Below are positions 26,073 through 33,664 of a stretch of DNA of 55,797 nucleotides, piece by piece; within the stretch, counting starts at the first letter, position 1; every line of letters starts with the position of its first letter. The position numbers and the translations under genes were made by a program. This stretch comes from an uncultured Rivibacter sp. (lineage in GTDB: Bacteria > Pseudomonadota > Gammaproteobacteria > Burkholderiales > Burkholderiaceae), in contig CAMLLU010000035.1 in NCBI GenBank assembly GCA_946480925.1, positions 1 to 55,797 on the forward strand. The letters run 5' to 3'. The notes beneath the pieces were generated by a model that worked only from the letters and a program-made list of their open reading frames with translations, made no database searches and had not been told where the DNA came from.

Positions 26073-27008
26073 ATGCGCCTTCTTGCCGCCGCCCTGCTCA
26101 CCTTCGCAGCCCTCCAGGCTCACGCCGCCGACATCGACTGGCTGCCCAGCTGGAAGACCAATGACAAGGCCACTTATGACGTGAACAGGTGCCGCAGATC
26201 CAACGACCCGGCGAAGCCCGTAGACGCCTGCGCCAAGGGCACGCTCGAGATCGAAGTGCTGCGTGCCGACGACAAGGGCTCGCTGCAGCGCTGGAAGACC
26301 GACACCGTGATCGACGGGCTTGCGAGCAGCGGGTTGCCGCCGGAAGCGGTGGCCTCGCTGGGCAAGGCGTCGAGCCTGGCGATGGACATCGAGTTCGACG
26401 AGTCGGCCCAGCCCGTACGGCTGGTGAATGCGCAGGAAGTGCGGGCCATGCTCGACTCGGTGGTCAACGCACTGACCACCTCGCCTGTGGGCGGCAAACC
26501 GCTCGACCCGAAGGTCGCAGCCGGGGTCAAGGCCATGATGTCGCAGCTCACGAGCACGGACGACCGGCTGCTCGCGCTGGCCACCAAGGACGCACGCATC
26601 CTCTACTCGCCGCTGGGCGGCAGCTTCCCCGAAGGCGAGACGGTGCGCGTCAAGTCGTCGATGCCTTCACCCTTCGGCACGGCGCCGTTGCAGTCCACCT
26701 TGAACATCACCACGAAGGCCACTGGCGCTGCGGGCAAGGACGTGGAACTGCAGCTCGACGAAGACATCGACCGTGCAGCGATGCTGGAGGCGATGGACGC
26801 GATGCTCAAGCCCATGATCCAGGCGGCCGGCCGGCCCGAGGCCGCGGCCGAGATCAAGAAAGCCATGTCGTCGATGACCATGCGCCGCTCCACCACCTAC
26901 AAGGTGCAGCCCGACAGCAGCTGGGCTCAGCAGGTGCGCTGGAGCCAGACGGTGGAGGTGAGCGGCCGGCAGCGCGTGGATTCGATCGAGTTCAGCCGCA
27001 CGCGTTGA
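26073..27008 (+). CDS. Unknown periplasmic protein
   Basis: A 311-residue exported protein. The signal peptide MRLLAAALLTFAALQAHA is cleaved before ADIDWLP. The mature protein mixes β-rich segments (TLEIEVLRADDKGSL, VRVKSSMPSPFG) with a helical middle (KVAAGVKAMMSQLTSTDDR, MLEAMDAMLKPMIQAAG) and ends MRRSTTYKVQPDSSWAQQV. I do not recognise a family. It stands 38 bp after the GFA gene and is convergent with the AraC regulator, separated by 64 bp. Confidence 0.7.
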   Translation: MRLLAAALLTFAALQAHAADIDWLPSWKTNDKATYDVNRCRRSNDPAKPVDACAKGTLEIEVLRADDKGSLQRWKTDTVIDGLASSGLPPEAVASLGKASSLAMDIEFDESAQPVRLVNAQEVRAMLDSVVNALTTSPVGGKPLDPKVAAGVKAMMSQLTSTDDRLLALATKDARILYSPLGGSFPEGETVRVKSSMPSPFGTAPLQSTLNITTKATGAAGKDVELQLDEDIDRAAMLEAMDAMLKPMIQAAGRPEAAAEIKKAMSSMTMRRSTTYKVQPDSSWAQQVRWSQTVEVSGRQRVDSIEFSRTR

Positions 27009-27072
27009 AACCAGCGCAGGGAGCCATCGCGCCAACCTCGCTGCAGCCGGCGTCAGGGCCTGCCAACAGGCC

Positions 27073-27975
27073 CTAGACGACCGCACCCTCCCGAAACCCC
27101 AGCGGGGTCATGCCGACACTGCGGCGAAAGAACTTGACGAAGTTCGCCGGGTCGCTGAACCCCAGCTCCAGGCCGATCGCGGTCACCGACAGGTTCGAGT
27201 GCGCGAGCAGGCGCTTGGCCTCGAGCACCACGCGCGCCTCGATCAGCCGCTTCGGTGAAACCCCCACCACGGCCTGGCAGGCGCGCACCAGCGTCTTCGC
27301 CGACGTGCCGATCCTGCGGGCGTAGTCATTGGTTTCGCGGGTCGACGCGAAGCTGCGCTCCAGCTCGCCGGCGAAGCGCTCGTACACGCGCTGACTCGCG
27401 GCCGGCCAATCGCGGCTGCTCGTGCGCAAGTCATCACGCGCGCTCGCCAGCCACAGCAGCAGCGCCGCCAGCAAGTGCTGTTGCGTGCGCATGTTCCGGG
27501 CCTCTCTGCTCTGTGCCTGGCCGGCAGCGGCCAGCGCACGCATCAGCAGGGCGAAGGGCTGCCCCTTCTGCGGCCCCTTCTGTGCGGCAGGCAGCTTGAA
27601 GGCCGTGGCGTGGAAGGGGCCCAGGCTTGCCGCCACGAGCGGCTCGGGCAACAGAAACTCCGACGTGAACAGCAGCGCCGTGCCCCGCACGTGGTGGTCG
27701 GCGACGAAGCGCTGCACCTGGCCGGGCCGGATGTGCAGCACGCTGCCGCCCGCGCAGCGATGGCGCACGAAGTCCACCTCGTGTTCGAGCCGGCCGGACT
27801 CGACCCAGATGAGCTGGTGGAACTGGGGGCGTGAATACATCCGGCTGTGCCGCGCCGGAACGCGCCGCCGCAGCTCCGCGAAGGAAAGCACCTCGAGACC
27901 CAGGCCCGGGTGCTCGGGGTGCGCGAAGTGGACCGGCTCGATGCCGGTGCGATCAGCTTGTCCCGTTTTGACCAT
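27073..27975 (-). CDS. AraC-family transcriptional regulator
   Basis: A 300-residue AraC-type activator. The N-terminal cupin-like ligand domain (about 20-130: FHQLIWVESGRLEHEVDF, VLHIRPGQVQRF) precedes the double helix-turn-helix DNA-binding domain. That domain includes DYARRIGTSAKTLVRACQAV and the conserved LSVTAIGLELGFSDPANFVKFF plus the closing GMTPLGFRE. ATG 27975 (MVKTGQADRTG) is preferred to a start further upstream. It is divergent from the MoaF-like gene at 28059, leaving an 83-bp shared regulatory region, so it likely controls that gene and the NTF2-like one after it. The inducer is unknown. Confidence 0.92.
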   Translation of the reverse strand: MVKTGQADRTGIEPVHFAHPEHPGLGLEVLSFAELRRRVPARHSRMYSRPQFHQLIWVESGRLEHEVDFVRHRCAGGSVLHIRPGQVQRFVADHHVRGTALLFTSEFLLPEPLVAASLGPFHATAFKLPAAQKGPQKGQPFALLMRALAAAGQAQSREARNMRTQQHLLAALLLWLASARDDLRTSSRDWPAASQRVYERFAGELERSFASTRETNDYARRIGTSAKTLVRACQAVVGVSPKRLIEARVVLEAKRLLAHSNLSVTAIGLELGFSDPANFVKFFRRSVGMTPLGFREGAVV

Positions 27976-28058
27976 GGATGGGCATCGTATCGACCTCGCT
28001 GAGAGGGCCTCGGCTGCCCAGAATCTGTCCCATCGAGACCTCAAGCAAGGAGCCATCC

Positions 28059-28466
28059 ATGAAGACTTTCGCCGCAGCGGCGGCCCTCGTGCTGGGCACT
28101 GCTGCGCCCTGGTCGCAGGCGCAGCAGCCTCCGGGCAATGCCCACGCCGTCGACCTGGTGGCGCCAGCCGAATTCACGCCGGCCGGCAAGGCGTTCGACG
28201 TCGATTTCGGCGAGCAGAAGTTCCGCCTCGAGTTCATTTCCGACAAGGAGCTGAAGTTCATTTCGCCCGACGGCAAGAACACGGCAACGGTGGCGATCGC
28301 CGTCACGAAGATCCGGCCGCAGGTCTACATGGTGTATTGGTCGCGCCGCGCCGGCCAGCACGTGGTGCACGTCGAAGACTTCGAGAACGGCACCGCCTAC
28401 TCGAACATCTTCTTGCCCGACGGCAGCGTGCAACGCCTCAAAGGCACGCTGCGCCCCGCGCGCTGA
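28059..28466 (+). CDS. MoaF-like secreted protein
   Basis: A 135-residue exported protein. The signal peptide MKTFAAAAALVLGTAAPWSQA precedes a β-rich domain with FRLEFISDKELKFISPDG, VYMVYWSRRAGQHVVHVEDF and NGTAYSNIFLPDG, which resemble the calycin-like MoaF domain. MoaF proteins are associated with monoamine metabolism, but the reaction is unclear. The start has CAAGGAG in front. It is divergent from the AraC gene and lies 39 bp before the NTF2-like gene. Confidence 0.72.
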   Translation: MKTFAAAAALVLGTAAPWSQAQQPPGNAHAVDLVAPAEFTPAGKAFDVDFGEQKFRLEFISDKELKFISPDGKNTATVAIAVTKIRPQVYMVYWSRRAGQHVVHVEDFENGTAYSNIFLPDGSVQRLKGTLRPAR

Positions 28467-28505
28467 GCACCGCCCGCCCCGATTCACATTCCCGAGGAAA
28501 GAACC

Positions 28506-28904
28506 ATGTCACAAGCGACCGCAGCAGCCAACACGAAGATCGTGCTCACGGCACTCAAGGAGATGTTCATCGATCGCGACGTCACCGCGCTCGACCGGCA
28601 CTTCGTGAAAGGCAGCGACTACAGGCAGCACAACCCTGGCATCCCGGACGGCACCGATGCATTGCGCGCGCTGATCCCGAACCTCGGGCCGGAGTTCAAG
28701 TACCAGCATGGCCTCGTGGCGGCCGAGGGTGACTACGTGATGGTCCACACACGCTACGAGGGCTGGGGGCCCAAGCCGATGGTGGCCGTGGACATCTTCC
28801 GGCTCGAAGGCGGCAAGATCGCCGAGCACTGGGACGTGATGCAGGAAGAGGTGCCCGCCTCGCAAAGCAAGAACGGCCACCCGATGTTCACGCCGGCGGC
28901 TTGA
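28506..28904 (+). CDS. NTF2/SnoaL-like protein
   Basis: A 132-residue cytoplasmic NTF2-fold protein of the SnoaL-like type. Key segments are KEMFIDRDVTALDRHFVKGSDYRQHNP, GDYVMVHTRYEG and FRLEGGKIAEHWDVMQE, where the conserved HWD triad closes the cone-shaped pocket. Members include ketosteroid isomerase-like and polyketide cyclase-like proteins and many of unknown role. ATG 28506 has GAGGAAAG upstream. It is the second gene downstream of the AraC-controlled promoter and is convergent with the second AraC gene. Confidence 0.87.
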   Translation: MSQATAAANTKIVLTALKEMFIDRDVTALDRHFVKGSDYRQHNPGIPDGTDALRALIPNLGPEFKYQHGLVAAEGDYVMVHTRYEGWGPKPMVAVDIFRLEGGKIAEHWDVMQEEVPASQSKNGHPMFTPAA

Positions 28905-28914
28905 AGCTGCCGCC

Positions 28915-29934
28915 TCAGGCCGCTGACGACACTCCCGCCCGCGCCGCGCTGGGCGGGTGGCCGAGGATCCTCTTGAACGCGCGGCTGAACGAGGCCTCCG
29001 AGTCGTAGCCCAGCTTGCTGGCGGCCACCGAGATGCGCATGCCGTCGCGGGCGATCCAGCGGCGGGCCTGGAACATCTTGACCTTGGCGACGTACTTCGC
29101 CGGGGTTTCGCCCACGGTGCGGGTGAAGGCTTCCGCGAAGCTCGAGCGCGAGGCGCCCATCAGCTCGGCCAGCATCGGCACGCTCCAGTCGCGTTCGGGG
29201 TCGGTGTGGATGGCGGCGAGCACCTTGCCGATCCTGGGGCAGCGCACGGCGGCCACCCAGCCCGTCGAATCGCTGCAGCCGCATTCCACCCACGCGCGGA
29301 TGATGCTGGCGGCCAGCACGTCGGCCAGCCGCGCGAGGATGCCGCAGGCGCCCACGCGGTCCAACGCCATTTCGCGCTCCATGGCCTCCAGCAGCGCGGG
29401 CACGGTGGCGTCGCGCTGAGCCAGCTCTCCGGCGCGCATGACCTCCGGCATCATGGCCACGAGCGGGTGCATCAGGTCGAGGTTGAAGCGCAGGGCGCCG
29501 CAGAACATCACGTCGGCGGCCTCGGCGCCGGCATCGGCGGCGGGCATTGCCGCCTCCTGCTTGCCGCCCACGAGGTAGATGTCGTCGGACACGGCCACGC
29601 GGGCGAGCGAGTCGATGTCCACCGCGGGCACGTCGGGGTCGCTGGCCATCACGTGGAAGCTGCCGCGCGGCAGCAGCACCGCGTCGCCGGGGTTCAGGCG
29701 CACCCAGTCGGCCGACTGGGTGCGCAGCCAGCTGCCGCCGTGCGCCACGAAATGGAAGCGCGCCGAGCGCTGCGCCGGAAAAGCCACTGCCCAGGGCCGG
29801 GGCAGCCGGCAGCGGCCGTATTCGACGCCGTCGAGCCGCAGGCCGAGCAGGATCTCGGTGAGGGCATCGCGCGGGTTGGACGGCGAGCCTTCGCCCGACA
29901 GGGGCACCGAACCTTCGGACGAATAGTCAAGCAT
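28915..29934 (-). CDS. AraC-family regulator, cupin-6 type
   Basis: A 339-residue AraC regulator with the AraC_binding_2/Cupin_6 N-terminal domain (LNPGDAVLLPRGSFHVM, DIYLVGGKQEAAM) and the C-terminal double helix-turn-helix (SVPMLAELMGASRSSFAEAF and ISVAASKLGYDSEASFSRAF, then LGHPPSAARA). The ATG at 29934 is chosen; a longer reading frame upstream is a shadow of the MFS gene. It is divergent from the MFS gene at 30014, with about 80 bp between them, and likely controls the exporter and reductase genes. Such regulators often respond to toxic small molecules. Confidence 0.92.
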   Translation of the reverse strand: MLDYSSEGSVPLSGEGSPSNPRDALTEILLGLRLDGVEYGRCRLPRPWAVAFPAQRSARFHFVAHGGSWLRTQSADWVRLNPGDAVLLPRGSFHVMASDPDVPAVDIDSLARVAVSDDIYLVGGKQEAAMPAADAGAEAADVMFCGALRFNLDLMHPLVAMMPEVMRAGELAQRDATVPALLEAMEREMALDRVGACGILARLADVLAASIIRAWVECGCSDSTGWVAAVRCPRIGKVLAAIHTDPERDWSVPMLAELMGASRSSFAEAFTRTVGETPAKYVAKVKMFQARRWIARDGMRISVAASKLGYDSEASFSRAFKRILGHPPSAARAGVSSAA

Positions 29935-30013
29935 TTCGGCTCTTCCGGCATGGAAACGCCGAGATGTTATCCATAAGCTGCGTGCTCCGATCCACTTTTT
30001 CCCTCGCTCAAAA

Positions 30014-31240
30014 GTGTCTGCCCCCTCCTGCTCACAGTGCCTCGACCCAGCCGCCGCAGCTGCCGGCAACGCCCCACAGCCGGCAGCGAACCCGGCGCGC
30101 TGGCCAGCCGTCGTGTCGCTCTCGCTCGGCGTGTTCAGCCTGGTGACGGCCGAGTTCCTGCCCGCCAGCCTGCTCACCGCCATGGCCGCGGATCTCAACG
30201 TTTCCGCCGGTGCCGCGGGCCAGGCAGTGACGGCCACCGCCCTGGTCGGCGCCGTGGCCGCGCCATCCATCCCGCCGCTCACCCGCCGCGTCGACCGCAA
30301 GGGCGTGCTGCTCGCGCTCACGGTGCTGCTGGTGCTGTCCAACGTGCTGTCGGCCACGGCCAACAGCCTGGCCGTGCTGCTGGCGGCCCGGGTGATGCTG
30401 GGCGTCGCGCTGGGCGGTTTCTGGTCTATGGCGGCGGCGCTTGCGATGCGGCTGGTGCCGGAGCACCTGTTCGCCCGCGCGATGTCCGTGGTGCTCACGG
30501 GGGTGTCGGTGGCCACAGTGTGCGCGGCACCCATCGGCGCTTGGATGGGCGACCTGTGGGGCTGGCGCAGCGCCTTCGTCGCGGCCGGCATGGTGAGCGT
30601 GCTCACGCTCGCGGTGCAGCTCGCCGCGCTGCCGGCACTGCCGCCGCGCGACAACCCCGACCTGCGCGTGCTGAGCCAGTTGCTCATGCGCCCCGGCGTG
30701 CGCGTGGCCTTGCTCGCGGTGCTGCTGGTGATCTCGGGCCACTTCGCCGGCTTCACCTACATCCGCCCGCTGATGGAAGACGTGACGCACCTCTCGGTGA
30801 GCGCCATCTCGGCCGTGCTGCTGGGCTACGGCGTGGGCGGCTTCTTCGGCAACTTCGTGGGCGGACTGATCGCCGAGCGCAGCGAACGCCACGCCATCGT
30901 CGCGGGCGGCGCGGTGATCGCCGCACTGGCGGCCTGCCTGCTGGTGGCCGGCAGCTCGGCCGCGGTGACGGCCGTTGCCGTGGCACTGTGGGGCTTTGCG
31001 TTCGGCGCCTTCCCGGTGGGCTTCCAGACGTGGATCGTGCGTGCCGCGCCCGACCAGGCCGAAGGCGCGGGCGGGCTGTTGGTGGCCGCGTTCCAGGTGG
31101 CCATCGCCAGCGGCGCGGTGGGCGGCGGGTTGCTGGTCGACCACATCGGCGCGCTCGGCGGCCCAGCCTTCGCCGCTGCCGCGCTCGCACTAGGCACCCT
31201 GCTCACCCTGCGCTACGGGCCGCGCCCGGCCCCGGCCTGA
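30014..31240 (+). CDS. MFS exporter, NepI-like
   Basis: A 408-residue major facilitator protein resembling NepI, the purine-ribonucleoside efflux protein. SLGVFSLVTAEFLPASLLTAM in the first helix and GGFWSMAAALAMRLV in the fourth fit that subfamily. It has about twelve hydrophobic helices with a short hydrophilic N terminus (SAPSCSQCLDPAAAA). The start is a GTG at 30014. It is divergent from the cupin-type AraC gene and lies 32 bp before the oxidoreductase gene. Purine-nucleoside or inhibitor export is plausible but not proven. Confidence 0.85.
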   Translation: MSAPSCSQCLDPAAAAAGNAPQPAANPARWPAVVSLSLGVFSLVTAEFLPASLLTAMAADLNVSAGAAGQAVTATALVGAVAAPSIPPLTRRVDRKGVLLALTVLLVLSNVLSATANSLAVLLAARVMLGVALGGFWSMAAALAMRLVPEHLFARAMSVVLTGVSVATVCAAPIGAWMGDLWGWRSAFVAAGMVSVLTLAVQLAALPALPPRDNPDLRVLSQLLMRPGVRVALLAVLLVISGHFAGFTYIRPLMEDVTHLSVSAISAVLLGYGVGGFFGNFVGGLIAERSERHAIVAGGAVIAALAACLLVAGSSAAVTAVAVALWGFAFGAFPVGFQTWIVRAAPDQAEGAGGLLVAAFQVAIASGAVGGGLLVDHIGALGGPAFAAAALALGTLLTLRYGPRPAPA

Positions 31241-31272
31241 GTCAGCCCCCTTCGCTCCCTACGGAGAACGCC

Positions 31273-32298
31273 ATGCAAACGGTCAATCGCCGCATCACGC
31301 TCGCAGCACACCCGCGCGGCTTGCCGACGCAGCAGGACTTCCACCTCGAGACGCAGCCCGTCCCGTCGCCCGGTGCGGGCCAGGTGCTTTTGCGCACGCT
31401 GTACCTCTCGCTCGACCCTTACATGCGCAACCTGATGGAAGCTGTCGGCCCCGGCTACGCCCCACCGGTGCCCCTGGGCGGCACGATGGTGGGCGGCACG
31501 GTGAGCCGCGTGGTGGCCTCGCGCCACACGCGCTGGCGCGAGGGCGATCTCGTGCTGGCCAACGCCGGCTGGCAGGACTACGCGCTCTCCGACGGCAGCG
31601 ACCTGCTGCCGCTGGGCGACATGGCGCCCCCCTCGCTCGCACTCAGCGGGCTGGGCATGCCCGGCTTCACCGCCTATGTGGGCCTGCTCGACATCGGCCA
31701 GCCCCGCCCAGGCGAAACGGTGGTGGCGGCCGCGGCCACTGGCGCGGTGGGGTCGGTGGTGGGGCAGATCGCCAAGCTCAAGGGTGCGCGCGTGGTGGGC
31801 ATCGCAGGCGGTGCCGACAAGTGCCGTTACGCCGTCGAGCAGCTCGGCTTCGACGCCTGCATCGACCGCCACGCCCCGGACTTCGAACAGCAACTCGATG
31901 CCGCTTGCGCCAGCGGCATCGACGTGTATTTCGAGAACGTCGGCGGCGCGGTGTTCGAGGCCGTGTTGCCACGGCTCAACATCGGCGCGCGCGTGCCGGT
32001 GTGCGGCTTCATTGCCCACTACAACGAAACGTCGCTACCCGCCGGCCCCAACCACCTGCCGCAGTTGCTGGCCACGGTGCTGCAAAAGCGCGTGCGCATG
32101 CAAGGCTTCGTCATCCTCGACCACTACGGCGATCGCTTCGAGGCCTTCCGCCGCGAGATGAGCGGCTGGATCGAAGCCGGCCGCGTGAAGCTGCGCGAAG
32201 ACCGTGCGGAAGGGCTCGAGAACGCACCGCAGGCGCTCATCGGCATGCTGCAGGGTCGCAACTTCGGCAAGCTGGTCGTGCAGGTGGCACCCGTGTAA
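31273..32298 (+). CDS. NADP-dependent oxidoreductase, CurA/YncB-like MDR
   Basis: A 341-residue medium-chain reductase of the leukotriene B4 12-hydroxydehydrogenase/CurA type, which reduces α,β-unsaturated ketones and needs no zinc. Motifs: LSLDPYMRNLM near 50, GTMVGGTVSRVV, the NADP-binding AAATGAVGSVVGQIAKLKGA (about 155-175) and IDVYFENVGGAVFEAVLP. The ATG at 31273 has GGAGAACG upstream. It follows the MFS exporter in the same direction and may detoxify electrophiles handled by that locus. A strong bidirectional terminator follows. Confidence 0.92.
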   Translation: MQTVNRRITLAAHPRGLPTQQDFHLETQPVPSPGAGQVLLRTLYLSLDPYMRNLMEAVGPGYAPPVPLGGTMVGGTVSRVVASRHTRWREGDLVLANAGWQDYALSDGSDLLPLGDMAPPSLALSGLGMPGFTAYVGLLDIGQPRPGETVVAAAATGAVGSVVGQIAKLKGARVVGIAGGADKCRYAVEQLGFDACIDRHAPDFEQQLDAACASGIDVYFENVGGAVFEAVLPRLNIGARVPVCGFIAHYNETSLPAGPNHLPQLLATVLQKRVRMQGFVILDHYGDRFEAFRREMSGWIEAGRVKLREDRAEGLENAPQALIGMLQGRNFGKLVVQVAPV

Positions 32299-32331
32299 TG
32301 CGCGAGTGGCCGAAGCAGATTCGGCACAAAG

Positions 32332-32367
32332 AAAAAGGCCCTGCGAGCGACCGCAGGGCCTTTTTTT
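32332..32367. terminator. Bidirectional intrinsic terminator
   Basis: GGCCCTGCG (32337-32345) pairs with CGCAGGGCC (32352-32360) over a 6-nt loop, preceded by A5 and followed by T7. It ends both the reductase gene (+) and the cold-shock gene (-). Confidence 0.9.
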
Positions 32368-32396
32368 GCTTTGGCAACCCGCAGGTTGCCGCCGCG

Positions 32397-32606
32397 TCAG
32401 ATGGCGCGGATACGTGAGGCCTGCGGGCCTTTCTGGCCCTGCGTCACCTCGAACTCCACGCGCTGGTTCTCGGTCAGCACCTTGAAGCCCGTGCCCAGGA
32501 TCTCCTTGAAGTGGGCAAAGAGGTCCTTGCCGCCGTTATCGGGCGTGATGAAGCCGAAGCCCTTGCTTTCGTTGAACCATTTGACGGTACCGGTTTCGGT
32601 TGCCAT
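32397..32606 (-). CDS. cspA: Cold-shock protein CspA family
   Basis: A 69-residue single cold-shock domain that binds single-stranded RNA or DNA. RNP1 is KGFGFI and RNP2 is DLFAHF; the opening [15 protein letters not shown] and the closing [11 protein letters not shown] are typical. The ATG at 32606 is preceded by AAGGAA. A GC-poor leader precedes it and could carry the usual long untranslated region, though no cold-box could be seen. Paralogue number within the CspA family cannot be told, so the symbol is generic. Confidence 0.95.
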   Translation of the reverse strand: MATETGTVKWFNESKGFGFITPDNGGKDLFAHFKEILGTGFKVLTENQRVEFEVTQGQKGPQASRIRAI

Positions 32607-32722
32607 GTTGTCATTCCTTGCTGGATGCGTTGAAAAAATGCCCCAGCTAGCGCCGGTGCGGGTCAGCAGCCTCCTGACGGGGAGACTGAATGCTTGAAAA
32701 ATGTTGTTCGCGTCGTCGCGGC

Positions 32723-32989
32723 TCATCGGCGAGGCGTTCGCGAGTGGGAAGTGGGCGGCGGGCCGCGCCGCTCGAGGTGGCGGAACGTGATGCGGCCCTT
32801 CGTGAGGTCGTAGGGCGAGAGCTCCAGCGACACGCTGTCACCGGCCAGGATGCGGATGTGGTGCTTGCGCATCTTGCCGCCGGTGTAGGCGACCAGCTGG
32901 TGCCCGTTTTCCAGCGTCACGCGAAAGCGCGAGTCCGGCAGGATCTCGTTGACGACACCGTTCATTTCGATGAGTTCTTCTTTGGCCAT
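32723..32989 (-). CDS. infA: Translation initiation factor IF-1, long form
   Basis: IF-1 occupies the ribosomal A site during initiation. The 88-residue protein has the complete S1-like fold: [60 protein letters not shown]. The usual 72-residue core is followed by about 16 extra basic residues ([16 protein letters not shown]). Burkholderiales genomes often encode two IF-1 proteins, the second about 88 residues long, and this fits that type. Position next to a cold-shock gene, not in the ribosomal-protein operon, supports it. The start has GGAGGTGA upstream. Confidence 0.93.
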   Translation of the reverse strand: MAKEELIEMNGVVNEILPDSRFRVTLENGHQLVAYTGGKMRKHHIRILAGDSVSLELSPYDLTKGRITFRHLERRGPPPTSHSRTPRR

Positions 32990-32994
32990 GTGAG

Positions 32995-33249
32995 TCACCT
33001 CCGGGGCTGTGTGGACGGCGCGATTGCAGGCGCACGGCTGCTGACCCAGGCCAGCGCCTGCGCAGTGGCGAAGCGCACCGCCTGGTCTTGTGATTCGAAG
33101 AGAGGCACGAAGCGCATCACGCGGTCGTGCGTCATGCTTCCGCGACCACTGCGGATCGACACGGAAGCCGTGTAGCGCCCGCCGTCATTGCGGCGGGCCA
33201 GGGGAGAAATGAGGTACTTCCCGACCTGTAGGGCTGTATGGATGGGGGT
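32995..33249 (-). pseudogene. Small protein frame without a start codon
   Basis: Directly upstream of infA on the same strand is an open frame ending 5 bp before the infA start. It reads TPIHTALQVGKYLISPLARR, then [40 protein letters not shown] and [12 protein letters not shown]. The composition looks like a real small β-rich protein. Between the preceding in-frame stop and the middle of the frame there is no ATG, GTG or TTG. Either the start codon was lost (pseudogene), a rare start such as ATC or ATT is used, or there is a base error. The first good in-frame start would be GTG or ATG inside, giving a fragment of fewer than 60 residues. Confidence 0.5.
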
Positions 33250-33434
33250 CCTTCGGGGCTGGACCTCGTCGATGAACGAGGCAGCCGGTCTTGATTGGAG
33301 AAGGCACGTCTGGCGTGCGCGCGGCGGATGAACTCTGTCCGGCGACTGGCTCGCAGGGTCACTCGCTGCGAATCAGGGGCAGCCAGAACATGGGGACCGC
33401 CGAAGCAATCAGAAGGTCTGGCGAAGGAGGGAGA

Positions 33435-33536
33435 TCAACTCTTGATCTCGGCGAGGCAGTCTGCACTGCAGAAATGCAATGCGCGCTCAAGCCAAGCGCG
33501 CAGTGTACCCGTTGCCTCGCATTCGAGACGTGACAA
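33435..33536 (-). CDS. Candidate 33-residue Cys-containing miniprotein
   Basis: A TTG-initiated frame encodes 33 residues containing LECEATGTL and ALHFCSADCLAEIKS. The CSADC spacing and preceding Cys could form a partial zinc site. An AGGG lies about 10 bp before the TTG. The small size and absence of homologues known to me make this tentative. The surroundings from 33250 to 33620 hold no other gene I can support. Confidence 0.25.
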   Translation of the reverse strand: MSRLECEATGTLRAWLERALHFCSADCLAEIKS

Positions 33537-33624
33537 CGAGCAACGACCCTGGGGAGCCGTGAATCTTTGGGCTGTTCTGCCCTCTGCAGCACGCGCAGCG
33601 GCATGCATATGCCATATGCCGCTC

Positions 33625-33658
33625 AAAAACCGTGCCGCCAGCAAGGACTTGCGGCACG
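33625..33658 (-). terminator. Intrinsic terminator of rep
   Basis: CGTGCCGC (33631-33638) pairs perfectly with GCGGCACG (33651-33658) over a 12-nt loop, and on the minus strand the stem is followed by GTTTTTG. It lies 7 bp after the rep stop codon. Confidence 0.75.
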
Positions 33659-33664
33659 TAGGGC

